From positions 35,809,001 to 35,873,000 of the forward strand of contig NC_134013.1 in assembly GCF_040712315.1 (NCBI RefSeq): 64,000 bases of DNA, written 5' to 3'. Both the position numbers and the translations under genes were made by a program. Positions 53,524-64,000 of this stretch are shown one piece after another. The DNA is from Castanea sativa (lineage: Eukaryota; Streptophyta; Magnoliopsida; Fagales; Fagaceae). Position 1 is the stretch's first letter. Every line of letters begins with the position of its first letter. The notes below the pieces were generated by a model that saw only the letters and a program-made list of their open reading frames with translations, did no database searches and was not told the origin of the DNA.

Positions 53524-54505
53524 TCCGTTTATTTCAATGGAAAACCTTATGTAAAGATAGTTTTCCTTATTTTCCAACGTTTGGTAGCATAAAAAAATAT
53601 AAGTCAAAGGAAAACTATCTTTGATCAATATAAAAAGCATTGTTATTAATACCGTTTCGGACCCCGTTTCGGTTTGTCCAGTGGAATGAAATATTTCGGT
53701 ACCGGCCGATTTCGGCGTACCGTTTTAAGGTGTTTCGGGTTCCTAAAAATTAAATTATATATATTCTTGTAAAACATAAAATTGTCAATTCTAATAAATA
53801 AATAACTAAATTTCAAATAATACAAATCATTTAGTCTTAACCCTTAAGTCTTAAACATCAATATAACATCTATTTAACATCACACAATAAGAAGATTTAC
53901 AAGACAATAACTAAACATCAAATAATATAAAACATTTAGTCTTAACTTTTATGTCTTAAACCTCAATACAACATCAAACAATAAAAAGATTTATAACAAG
54001 TCATTACTCATTATATAAGCCCATAATAATTAATAACTAATAAGCCAACAAAATTTATAACATAATATTAGCCATCAAAATTTTTTTTTTTTTTTTTTTC
54101 CATAGGCCAAATCATGTACCGGCTGGAATTCACATCTCGGCCAGAATGGACCGGAATGGCCGGAATGGACCGGAATGGCCCGAAATCTAGCCCGAGGTGG
54201 AACGTTGGGTATCTTGGTACCGGTTTGCATACCGGAACGAAAAATTCCAGCCGTTTCGGCCGGAACAAAACGGAATCAATAACAATGATAAAAAGTATGA
54301 CTTATTTTTAGAGATTGTTTTCCATTAAATTTTTTTGAAAAACAATTCTATCTCACAGCAAACTAATTAAGGAAAGTTAAGAGGTTGTTTTTCAACTTAT
54401 TTAAAGTTGCTACCAAACATTGAAAAATGAGATAGTTTTATAGAAAATGCTTTTTAGAAAATGATTCATTTTCTAGAAAACATCATTATTGAAACAAACA
54501 GAGCA
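53524..54505. mobile_element. hAT-like MITE interrupted by another hAT element
   Basis: Ends GCTCCGTTTATTTCAATGG and TTGAAACAAACAGAGC are inverted repeats, and the arms share GGAAAACTATC/GATAGTTTT-type text. The left and right halves are contiguous once 53638-54287 and its duplication are removed. Own target duplication not readable. Confidence 0.65.
53638..54287. mobile_element. hAT element, 650 bp, nested, with perfect 8-bp TSD
   Basis: Ends CATTGTTATTAATACCG and CGGAATCAATAACAATG are inverted repeats. The flanks are ATAAAAAG at 53630-53637 and 54288-54295. The interior is rich in CCGTTTCGG and CCGGAATGG words. Confidence 0.85.
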
Positions 54506-54771
54506 TTATATTTAATTCCCCTTGTTTGATTTTTTTTTAATTTATTTTTAAAGAAGAGGAATCATTTTGGAAAGAATGTTATATGTCCCCCTTTTTTTTA
54601 TACATTACAAAATGTTGAAGTATATCAAAGGCTAAGGTATCTATTCCTCTCTTCTCTTTCATTTTTCGAAACATCTAAACAAAAAAGAGAAGTATTTCCT
54701 CTTCTTTCCATCTAAACTTCCAAACATAGTATGAGAGAAGGGAGGATGCACAGCACAATGTGGAACAAGCT

Positions 54772-56379
54772 TCATAAGAAATCAGGGTGGACATCATCAT
54801 CTTCAACCCTTTGATCATTGTTTATGGCCTCCAACTCCAAGTCCAAGGTATGGTAATGCAGCTGGTGTTCAAAATTCCTGCCACTTCCAAGTTGCAAGTT
54901 CTCGTTATCATCTTGCGCAATGTAATCATTCCATTTGGAAACCCCTTTGGCTTTGGCAGTTGGAAGCTGAGGTTTCCTTCTTGGCTCCTGGCCTTCATCA
55001 TCTTGTTTCATCTGGTCATTCCTTTGTGAAGAGCCCCTGGCGAAAGGCTGATACCTCCTCCTTGGGTCCTTGTCTGCAATGCAAAACAGTCATGACCCAA
55101 CTCAATCAACATTCACAACACATGAACTAGCATAGGTTCGGCTTCAACCTGACTTTTTCAGGTTGAGAAATCTGCAATCTATCCCAACCTGTGATAACTC
55201 TAAAATCCAACCCAAATTAGAGCCTAACAAATATATTGGATTTTTATTCTAATTATTATTTATACATATTATTCAATAAATGATCACAATTTACACAGCT
55301 GAGTCTAAAATTTCAATTTCATCAAAACTAATCAAATAAACAATAATTTTTTTTTTTTTTTGTTACTTCAAATTATCAATAGATTGGGTTGAAACCAATA
55401 CCAATACCAATACCAAAGCCAAATCCAACCCAAGCTTCAATGAAACAAAATAAGATTAAAGTCAACCCATCAACACATGTAAAACCAATGGAGGTGTTGT
55501 GTTAAGTCAAGTCGAGTCGGGTTTGTTAAGCGAGGTTGGATGTGGATGAACAGCCCTATGGTAACACAAGAAATGATGCACTCGCAGAAGGATAAAATGA
55601 AATCTACTTATTGTTTATATCTAGCGATCAGATTCAGGCTTATGTATATTTTTTCAGAAAGATAAAAAGAGAAATGAAACTTTTCTTCAATATTTTTTTG
55701 GTTGTTCTGTGCATATAAATGAATCACATCACCAAAAAAAAAAAAAAAAAGAAGAGAGAATTACTTGGAGAGATGAGATTTTTGGCGGTGGAATTTCTGT
55801 TGGAGAAAAGCGGCTTGTAAAGAAGGTCCGCATTGAGTTTTTGTTTCTTGAACAAATCCTCTGGCAACTCTGTCACAATCTTAGGTTCAAAATCACTTTC
55901 TTCCTCAACCTGCTGCTCTTCCACAGGATCAAGGAATTGACTCCAATCGCTTCGTCTCTTGTTATTATGGACGCGATTATCGTGGACAATATCTTCTTCT
56001 TGCTCTTGGAATTGTGGAAGTGGAAGTGGGGATGGTTCAGTAATGGAGCGGGACATGTTGAAGGACTGGACGAAGCCGCGGAGGTCCTTGGCAACGAATC
56101 CCTGCGCGAACACTTTGCAAACAGACTGCATTTGGTTGCACACCACGCACCTCCACTTGCTGATTTTCTTCGTCTTCTTCTTCTGTTGCTGCTGCTTCAC
56201 CTGACACAAAATCTCGACTTCCATCAATCAAAATCACACATATTATAATATCATTGCATATACTAGTAATTTATTTATGTATAGTATAGATAAAGATAAT
56301 AGAATCGATAGTTAAATTTTGCCTGCATGGTAGAGCATTGGCAGCATTGAACCGCGATGAACATAGTCGACGACGACAT
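54772..56379 (-). CDS. MRNIP-like protein (MRN complex-interacting protein), 3 exons, 264 aa
   Basis: Exons 56379-56323, 56200-55765 and 55073-54772 join in phase to 795 nt. The start MSSSTMFIAVQCCQCSTMQ carries C12, C13 and C15; WRCVVCNQMQ gives C37 and C40, making a four-cysteine zinc-binding head. This is followed by QSVCKVFAQGFVAKDLRGFV and QSFNMSR, the hallmark of the MRNIP/UPF0544 family. Two W-containing motifs, SDWSQFLDP and SKWNDYI, match the family's repeated S-K/D-W motif. In animals MRNIP supports the MRE11-RAD50-NBS1 complex in DNA-damage signalling; the plant role is inferred. Intron 1 (56201-56322) begins GC and ends AG: the MQ|VK junction needs a donor CAG|GCAAAA. Intron 2 (55074-55764) is GT-AG and contains an A/T run. 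The frame is intact. Confidence 0.9.
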
Positions 56380-56461
56380 TGCTGTTGCTCTCTCTCTCTG
56401 TTTCTTTTTTCTTTTATTTTGGAGGTTTTTACATTTTGGGGGGAAATTTTGATTCTGAGAC

Positions 56462-56545
56462 TTTGGCGCCAAAATTTTGGAAATTTGAGGCTCTTGAGTT
56501 TGGGCCTATAATTGAAATGGGCTTGTAGCTGCATTTAGCTGGGCC
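56462..56545 (-). promoter_or_regulatory. E2F-like site and three TGGGCY motifs upstream of MRNIP
   Basis: TTTGGCGCCAAAA (56462-56474) is a palindromic E2F/DP consensus, 83 bp upstream of the ATG. TGGGCC/T motifs (site II type, bound by TCP factors) lie at 56501-56506, 56518-56523 and 56540-56545. Together they suggest expression in dividing cells. Confidence 0.6.
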
Positions 56546-57964
56546 TATCATATGCTCTTCCTCTATTCCTAAAGTTTCCATCGGGACTCCGAAAATAAAT
56601 GGACTTGTAAAATTTTATTTTTATATATTTAACTTGTGATGAATGCTATTCCTCATTATGCCAAAATATCAATTAATTTTTTGTGTATATAGAATTTAAA
56701 TTTTTAATGTCAAATTTATAGTATTCGCTCTATAGTAATTACTATTCTTTATCATCAAGTCACGATATCAATTAGTTTTTTTTAAGCAAAATTCAAACTT
56801 CAGATTTTTTATTCGACAACAAAAATTTTATCAATTGAATTTTTTTTTTTTTGGATAGCTAACTTGAACCGCCACAAATGGACTTATATTACTTTCAAAA
56901 GAAATTGAGATAGTTTAAAAACAAAACTTTTTATGTCATAATTCTGATATGGTCAACCTTAAGAGGTAGAAATTTCAAAAGAAAATATAAAAATGGTGAA
57001 CGGTGAAGAAAAAATGGTGGAAGTGATAGACAACTACATATAATTGACCACATCAAAATTGTTGCACAAAAGATGTGCTCCTATAAATACTCCAAAAAAA
57101 AAAAAAAAATAAGGGTTATTTTATGTTTGTGCTATTTTTGTTTTTTATTCTTTTCATATCGAAATTAATCTTTATGGGATCATTACATTTCTCTGAATTG
57201 AATCAGCATGAAATGTGAATTATCCATGCATGTATATTGGTTTTGTATGCGAAGGCCGATCCATGGTATTGGATTTTACATAAATTCCACACGATAATTT
57301 AATAAACATTTTAAATTTATATATTTCAATATTAAAAAAAATCATTTTAGGCGATATTATTCTATTTTTTATTCCTATCTTGTCCTGTTTGCCACATCTC
57401 ACGTGGGTAAGAACTTGCTGCCTTACTGGATTTTTTTTTTTTTTTTTTGAGAGAATGCTGCTTTACTGGATTTGAATCCGCTGGTAACCACAGAAACTTT
57501 CTACATAAAATAGAATATTATATTGATAGGAAATAAAAGTTGGAATTTAAACTTAAATAGCACTATACATGCAAAGTATGAATCACAGTTGCACTGTATT
57601 GATCAAATTACAATTTAAGATCTTCTCAAAAAAAAAAAAAATTACAGTTTATTTCAATCCAACAAACATACATGTTCGCACACAAAACACTTATCCAATT
57701 CAATCAACATAAAGTGGTATGTCACAATCTCCTATGATTCACTAAAAATACTATTATATTAAGAAAAGAAATAAATGAATATAATGTCTTCCATGATTTC
57801 TACTTTGCAATTATTATTAATTATATCTCTTAAATTATATAAAGTTATTATGAAGAAAATTATAAAAATTTCAAATGTTTTAATTTATTTGCATTAAATT
57901 TGTTAACTTTTTCATTCAATTTTTCCTTAAATGAATTATTTTTAATTAGATTGTGTTAACCTTC

Positions 57965-58017
<53 letters not shown>

Positions 58018-58235
58018 TTAATTCATTATTGTATCTTTTAATAATGTATTTCCTTAATAAGCTATACTTAATATTCTTTTATGATTCATCATCTAGATAT
58101 TTTGTTTGAATTTTTTTAAGGCAACATTTTTTTGAAAATTCACTCTATATATTTTTATACTACAAATTAAGGATTTAATCATTACATTTTTTTTTATAAT
58201 GTTCATTAAAATATTTTGTTAAAAAAACTACTGAG
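56546..58235. other. Intergenic, no gene seen
   Basis: AT-rich, with long A/T runs and a (TA)n tract at about 57970-58012. Confidence 0.5.
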
Positions 58236-58240
58236 CTCTT

Positions 58241-58995
58241 TGTGGGGAATAAAAGGACCTAAGTAAGTATTTGGGTCTTGGGCTTTATTAATGGGCGCTA
58301 GTTCGTTTTAGACTAAAAGCCTCTAGAGCTGCAGGTCGGCCTATAGGTCGAGAGTCCGAGGATTCATCCGAGGACGAATCTCTCCTCGGACAGACCCGCG
58401 AAGACCCTAGGATTCGCCAAAAAGATCAAGGCAAAATTCTGGAAAAAACGTTGATTAAGAGGGGGATTCAAGTACCCTCTAGACGCAACGGTGTGAGAGA
58501 AATATCTCAGAAAAAGGCTGCTACCTCCACATTAAAGACCCTACACCTACCTCCCTGGCCGCATTAATGGGGAAATGACCCTTGAATAGTAGAAGTCAGT
58601 CTTCTTGCTATCATTTGAAGACTTCCAGAGGGTGGTGGATGGGACAGGTGTCTAATAGGGTAATTTGCGTTATACGTGAATAAAGAGGGAAGAGAGTAAA
58701 GAAAAAGGGGGGGTGACTAGACAAAGACTAAGAACTGTAACATTTGAAAGAAAAAAAAAAAGAAATAATATATATATATATATATATATAAATCGTCATC
58801 AGCTTACGTCCGAGGAGGTTCATTTGTCCTATCTGTCCATTGTTTGTAAATACTGTAACATTCTAGCCTGTTTATCAAGCTTCGAACACCACTAAACTAG
58901 ATTGCGAATCTACACTCTACAAATTTTATTGTTTAAGGCTCATTGGGTCTGAGCTCACGTGTGTTTTTGGGTCCAGGCGCAATTATGCACTTACA
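58241..58995 (+). mobile_element. Solo LTR, 755 bp
   Basis: Starts TGTGGGGAATAAAAGG and ends AATTATGCACTTACA. The flanks are a perfect CTCTT (58236-58240 and 58996-59000). The interior has inverted CGAGGA/TCCTCG words near 58358-58402. A TA run lies at about 58767-58790. Confidence 0.85.
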
Positions 58996-59000
58996 CTCTT

Positions 59001-59462
59001 TATGTTTACCATATATCAAAAGGAGAATGTTAAGGTACACTATTTGTTTTTTTTTAATGTAACATACCTATATAGCTAGTGGTGGAGCCAAAAAAATTTC
59101 TCTAAGGAGGCCAAGTCAAATGTATCATTACATTCCAATAGTTTTAACTCTCTCAATATAAATTCAAATGACTTTATTTTTGGAAAACAATAAAATTATA
59201 TATTTTATAAAATTATACTTTAAATGCTCCTAAAATGAAGGACTTATATATGACAAAAAAAATATTAAAAAGAAAATAAAGGGGACAAATTGAAAATCAG
59301 AATTTATAGTTTTCTAGACCAATTAATTATTAAAATTCAATGTTTAATATTTATAGTCCAACGTTGACAAGAGCCACATAGCCAGGTGGCATTGCATGTC
59401 TGCTCTACTTTATGAAGAGAATTAGGATTCTAATCCCCTCCCCCATTTTTGTAAATATCAAA
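59001..59462. other. Intergenic, no gene seen
   Basis: AT-rich; nothing recognised. Confidence 0.5.
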
Positions 59463-59471
59463 TATACAAAC

Positions 59472-59866
59472 AGACAAAGTTTAACTACAAAATTGATTGT
59501 AGCTTAAGGCTATAAATTCATTCAATAAAATAAATATTACAACATATTTTGAAAATCTAACCGTTAAATTGCATGTTCTTTATGCTTAACACACATGTTC
59601 AATTTTGTGTTAATTGGATATTATTTACTATATGATCTATAAGATTATATTTTGTGCATAATTTTAAATTACAAAAACTTGCAATTTAAAAATTTATTGA
59701 TGACACATCTATTGATCTTTAGTTTTCTTGAAATTTTGCAAGTATGAAGAATATAAGTAGAAGGTGTAATTCAATGGTGGATTTGTCAAAATTCACCTCC
59801 AATAAAAAAATATTAAATAAGTTTGTAACCTAAAGCAACAACTAATTTTGTAACTAAATTTTGTCC
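59472..59866. mobile_element. MULE-like MITE, 395 bp, with 9-bp TSD
   Basis: Ends AGACAAAGTTTAACTAC and GGACAAAATTTAGTTAC (reverse strand) are inverted repeats. The flanks are a perfect TATACAAAC at 59463-59471 and 59867-59875. The interior read in reverse matches much of the MITE at 13478-13877. Confidence 0.85.
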
Positions 59867-59936
59867 TATACAAACCCTCAAATATATAATCTTAATTTAC
59901 TAATCTGTTGAGATTCCATAAGAGACACATGTAAGT

Positions 59937-60040
59937 AATGACGTATATAAGATATTGGAGAAAACTAAACAAAATGCCCCAAATGATGCTAATCTATTTA
60001 GTTTTCTCCAATCCTCACATACGACTTTGACATTATCAAT
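59937..60040 (-). ncRNA. MIR2275-like hairpin, diverged copy
   Basis: On the minus strand a 5' arm containing GGATTGGAGAAAACTAAA pairs over 16 bp without mismatch to a 3' arm containing TTTAGTTTTCTCCAAT. A further 5-bp CGTAT/ATACG stem lies beyond an internal loop. The 3p 22-mer (59969 to 59948) aligns with the 22-mer of the hairpin 155 bp upstream with a few changes, mainly G-to-A or C-to-T. It may be a functional variant or a decaying duplicate. Confidence 0.65.
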
Positions 60041-60090
60041 ATGCATATTCATTCATTGAATGAGACTTGGGAAATTGATACATACTAATG

Positions 60091-60190
60091 TAATGTTGGA
60101 CATGAGATATTGGAGGAAACCAAATGGAATGCAATGAAAAATGCCAATCCATTTAGTTACCTCCAATTCTCACATACAACACTGTCACTA
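60091..60190 (-). ncRNA. MIR2275: MIR2275 precursor hairpin
   Basis: The 3' arm on the minus strand (60124 to 60103) starts TTTGGTTTCCTCC and ends CAATATCTCA, 22 nt in all. As I remember it, this equals mature miR2275-3p, the 22-nt trigger of 24-nt phasiRNAs in anthers. The 5' arm (60170 to 60150) starts AGAATTGGAGG and pairs with it with one bulged base and two mismatches. The 21/22-nt asymmetry is the geometry expected to give a 22-nt product. The stem continues outward (GTTGTATGTGAGA with TCTCATGTCCAAC) to about 40 bp, with a 25-nt loop. Recall of the family sequence is from memory; the hairpin is directly visible. A MITE origin is the main alternative. Confidence 0.85.
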
Positions 60191-60294
60191 ACAATTGTTT
60201 ACTCCTCCTAAGGGATGAAAGGAAACTAGTAGAGCAAATGTACTAGATAGCTAGTAGGAATTGATTTATTTGCTTTATTGACTGTACAAGCTGG

Positions 60295-60302
60295 TATTTA
60301 TA
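60295..60302 (-). promoter_or_regulatory. TATA box upstream of the MIR2275 hairpins
   Basis: TATAAATA on the minus strand within GTCTATAAATACCAGC, about 105 bp upstream of the first hairpin. A single primary transcript could carry both hairpins. Confidence 0.5.
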
Positions 60303-61416
60303 GACTGTCCCAGTGGTTGAGCAACATGCGTAAAGAAGTTCATGCAGTCTTCATGAAATGCATGACTTTCATGTTAACAAACAGTTACAAGTCTCACTAT
60401 ACAATTCAAAGACAGGAAGTTCAAATCTTCATAAACAACATGACTTGCAAACGTACAAGTTAGTAGTTAGGCTCTCTCTCTCCCTCTCTTTCTCTCATTA
60501 TTAGGAAACATCAAAACAATAATTATCTGAAAAATAGAAGGCATAACACCATGAATTGAAGATTCAGTTATGGGGTAAAAAAAATTTAATCAAAAATATT
60601 ATTTTCACAAAAAAGGTAATACAAAGGAGTATGGGAAAGGCACCTCATCCTTTTAGGCCCCATGAATGAGTATGATAAAGCAGAGCAAATTAAAACATAA
60701 TTCAGTCTGCCCTGTCCTCTTGGAGGATCTCATGCACAATTGAATTTATCTTTCCTAACTATATAATTCATGACTACAGTCAATTTACCATTTTGTAATG
60801 CCAAAATTGAATCCAATATCAATCTTCAATTATATACAGGAAGATAACCTTGAAAGTTGAAATATTTTTCTCAGCAACTTCCAGGAGTCCACCTTAATCA
60901 ATTAAGGAAAGAAGCTACAAACTATGGCCTTGGTTATGGTCCAACTTGCACCAAACTTCATTCTGAGAAGTGGGGAAAAGGAAAGAACAATTGGATACAT
61001 GACCCCCCAGCCAGTAGAGTTCATCATATGTTGCTTTTTTTTTCCCCATTTTCTATTTCTATTCTTAGTTATAAATTTCTAATAGCCAGGGTTCAGTTAG
61101 CTATTTAAATAAGTAGAATGAAGACAGTATTCAATCTCTCATCATCAGCAAACCACCTGGAAAATTTGAGCTTGTGAGTTTGTTAGATTCCTTCCCCTCC
61201 TCATTGCCTAGAGGAATCAATATGTAAAGATCTCAATTCCATGTGAAGGCATAATTCCTGTCAGATACATTTACTAGTAAAATGCAATAGAGTTTAAATG
61301 GTGAGTGCTATCTGATCCAAAAAAGAAATCTTATTTTGTACATTTAACTCAATGAGAAAATGGGTCAGATTCCACTCCAATTATTGTTGTCAGGGATTCA
61401 TCTTCTTATATACCCA
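60303..61416. other. Intergenic, no protein gene seen
   Basis: Contains a CT run at 60471-60496 and otherwise unremarkable AT-rich DNA. The part next to 60302 is likely promoter of the minus-strand miRNA locus. Confidence 0.4.
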
Positions 61417-62565
61417 TAAGAGCATCCACATTCATTTTTCCTAATTCTATCATATTTTACCATCCAAAAAGCTACTTTATCAATTATACAATACCATTCT
61501 CCATTACACCCAACATCAAAATTTCTATTTTACTATTCTACTCATTAAAATAATATATTTACGCATTAAAATATATACCCAACAAAATTTCCTCTCAAAG
61601 AAACTCTGTTCCAAAAAAGAAAAACCCAGAAATTCACATTGCCACCACCACGCCACCGGCCAGTAACCACCGCCACAACCAAACGCACCACCAACAACAA
61701 TCACAAGAAACAACCACCAAGAGGGAAAGAAATACAAAAAAAATGCCAAAAACCACCACCACCGATTGAGAAAATTGCCAAGAAACACAAGAAATTGCCA
61801 GAAACACACCAAGAGAAAAAACCACTTCAAACCCACGAGGAAATCACTTCAAACCCACCACGCCGACTCGCCGATCTCCATAAGCCACCGATCAGCAACC
61901 CCAAGCCACCAATTAGCAAACCCAAGCCACCGATCAGAAACCCACGCCGCCGATTTGAAACCCACGCCGTCGAAAATACGCTATCACCGATTTGAAATCC
62001 ACGCCGCCGATTTGAAACCCACGCCATCACCGCCACGCCTTTGTCGGACCTTGCTTCGGCCAACAGCGATTCAACCCAGGCCGTCGAAATTACGCTATCA
62101 CCGATTTGAAATCCACGCCGCCGATTTGAAACCCATGCCATCACCGCCACGCCTTCGTCGGACCTTGCTTCGGCCAACAGCGAGTCAAGAGAGTGAGAGA
62201 GGGTAATGATAAAAGAGAGAGGCTTGATGTGAAAGAGCTGCGGAGATGGGTGAGGTGAATCGGTGTGTTTCTGCCAATTTTTGACAAATGGGTGAGGTGA
62301 ATCGGTGAATGGGTGAGCTGCAGAGATAAGAGACCGTGGAGAGAGAGAAATGACAGATATTTACAATAAAATATTAATATAAAAAAAATACCATTGAGCT
62401 ACAGTGCAATTCTATGTTTAGAACTGCACTGTAGCTCCATGGTATTTTTTTTCCAATCGTTCCAGAACCCAACATTCAATGGAGCTCACTTTTGGGCATC
62501 AGTGATATATTACTTTAGAATTTGGCATTGAGAAGAGGTTTAGCCCATTCAATGCTGATGCTCTA
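61417..62565. mobile_element. Non-autonomous DNA transposon with GC-rich internal repeats
   Basis: The left end TAAGAGCATCCACATTCA and the right end TTAGAGCATCAGCATTGAAT (reverse strand) are inverted repeats. The interior (61640-62200) is much more GC-rich than its surroundings and repeats CGCCGATTTGAAACCCACGC several times, including a ~100-bp direct duplication (61973-62067 and 62091-62180). A hairpin at 62381-62452 pairs GAGCTACAGTGCA with TGCACTGTAGCTC. Length and layout resemble 17068-19109 without its insert. It may carry captured host sequence, but the open frames show no known domain. Confidence 0.6.
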
Positions 62566-63960
62566 ATGCCTTTTAAACCATTGGTCATCACTGTAGAAAA
62601 CACTCAAGTGAATCAAGTGTTGCACTGTCGTATTGATTACAGAGAGGATCTCCAAAGTGCACTCCACGATTGGCAGCTTCAAACCATAACCATTACACAC
62701 ATATAGAAACTCCAACATTTTTTTATAAATTCAATGGTTACGATAAAGAGGAATGATTTGAACTCTAGATGGACAGCTCAACCCATTGGCCTAATAGACC
62801 CCAAGAGACGAAGGCCCCAATACTTTCACTTTTTCATCCTAAACTATTAGCCCAATTACATTTTATTCTCTAAATTATCGAAACACACTATTAATTTCCT
62901 AATTTTTTTTTCATAGTTGTATATTTTGATTATACATTTCTTTAATAAGTTATACTCAATATTTTTATATGATTTGCCAAGAGCTTTGCAACTCAACTTG
63001 TTGACACCTCATGGTATTTTCAAGACATCCAGAGTTTAAATCTCTCTTCTCCAAAGTAAAAATTATTAAAATAAATATATATCTTAAGTAATATGTTTAA
63101 AGTTTGTAAATATTATTTGATGAACAAGGATTATTTTTATTTTAATAAGGATAAATAAGAATTATGGGTGAAACTTGTCTCTAGTACTTTTTTGCATTGG
63201 ACATAATGTGATTTGAATACATGTCTATATCGTAATAGGTCTAATACAAAAAATACTGTACACAAATTGTATCATTTAAAAATATATTATAGTTTATTTT
63301 ATTAACAATATACCTCATAAAAACCATATACTATTAACTACACAGCATATTCTTTTCTTTTTTTTTTTCTTTTTTTGGAGAAAGAACTGCACAACATATT
63401 CTAATTGTCAAATTTAATATATATTTTTTTGTTTTTTTTTGCTAAACTAATATATATTTTTTGTTAATTCGACAATTGAGTGTAAGACCGGACGATCAAT
63501 ACCTCTCTTGCAAATGTCGAAAGATATTAACAAATTACAAGAATCTTATTCTCAAAAAAGGTTACAAGAATCTTTGGCATTCCCAAACTTGATTTTATTC
63601 AAATTAATAAAAGTTCACCTTACAAACTTTTCCAACAAGTTGAAGAGTTTTTAGCTTTTCCTAAGCCACAAAAAAAGAAAAAAGAAAAAAAGAAAAAGAA
63701 AAAGCATCCAAGGCCAAACCATCATTCTCATAATAGGAAACAAATTTACAATGAAAAGTTATGAGAATTTATAGAAAAAGAAAAAAAGAAAAAAAAAAAG
63801 AGACTTTGATGGATTCCCTAGCATACAAGTGAAAACGACTTCATTTATTTATTTAAAAGACCACTGAAAAAAGAAAACCATTTGTGTCTGTCTGGAATTT
63901 ATATTAGATTAAAGCCTTTGAAGAAGCGAAAACCCAAGAGTAGACAACAACACATCAGTT
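62566..63960. other. Intergenic with SINE scraps
   Basis: 62745-62800 has tRNA-like text (CAGCTCAACCCATTGG), and 62980-63055 holds CAACTCAACTTGTTGACACC and GACATCCAGAGTTTAAATC, an old copy of the family at 30784. A-rich runs at 63665-63800. No gene. Confidence 0.4.
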
Positions 63961-63970
63961 CATACGCAAA

Positions 63971-64000
63971 ATGGCCTTGAAGTTACAGTCTCACATTGAG
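63971..64000 (+). CDS. Possible 5' end of a gene cut by the window edge
   Basis: ATGGCCTTGAAGTTACAGTC opens a frame reading MALKLQSHIE up to the window end. The start context GCAAAATGGC is good for plants, and the preceding 60 bases (AAGCGAAAACCCAAGAG, then ACAACAACACATCAG) look like a plant leader. Ten residues are too few for identification. Confidence 0.35.
   Translation, partial: MALKLQSHIE

Noticed and set aside
59937..60190. Explaining both hairpins as ordinary MITEs
   Set aside because: No terminal duplications bracket either one, and the upstream 3p arm agrees with a known miRNA over its full 22 nt; kept as an alternative to test.
61525..62206. Open frames of 103-146 residues on both strands
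   Set aside because: Product of GC-rich repeats inside a transposon; both strands stay open and no domain is visible.

Overview
This window is nuclear DNA of a flowering plant, most likely a woody eudicot. The evidence is spliced GT-AG genes, low GC, very dense LTR, LINE, SINE and MITE debris, and a plant-type poly(A)-binding protein gene. The repeat families look like those of Fagaceae-type trees, but that placement is an impression and was not tested.

Layout. 1-9951 is the 3' part of a large Ty3/gypsy element of Tat-like type: the end of pol, then two decayed multi-domain genes on the opposite strand (a DUF7745-like one and a plant-mobile-domain one), a ~43-bp tandem array, and a long 3' LTR with a TATA box. 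It appears inserted into an older gypsy element on the minus strand (9952-about 12284: protease start, gag, primer-binding site, LTR). 12285-40859 is intergenic DNA packed with nested elements. Many of these are bounded here by target-site duplications (TSDs): hAT, MULE-like and Harbinger MITEs, tRNA-derived SINEs, three solo LTRs (one of 3.46 kb with three internal minisatellites), CACTA and LINE remnants, and foldback repeats. 40875-44670 is a 5'-truncated dead L1 LINE. 45172-45838 is a solo LTR sitting between an (AAT)n and an (ATT)n array.

Two intact protein genes follow. 47691-52623 (+) is a seven-exon cytoplasmic poly(A)-binding protein (649 aa; four RRMs plus MLLE). 54772-56379 (-) is a three-exon MRNIP-like gene (264 aa), whose first intron reads as GC-AG and whose promoter carries an E2F-type palindrome plus three TGGGCY motifs. 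A last gene may start at 63971.

The most striking non-coding find is at about 59937-60190 on the minus strand. Two tandem hairpins lie there. The upstream one carries a 22-nt 3p arm that matches, as I remember it, miR2275, the trigger of 24-nt reproductive phasiRNAs; the second carries a diverged version. A TATA box lies about 110 bp upstream on the same strand.

The two intact genes act in mRNA translation/stability and in genome maintenance; the small-RNA locus would act in anthers. Nothing suggests these form one pathway. Most of the rest is transposon history.
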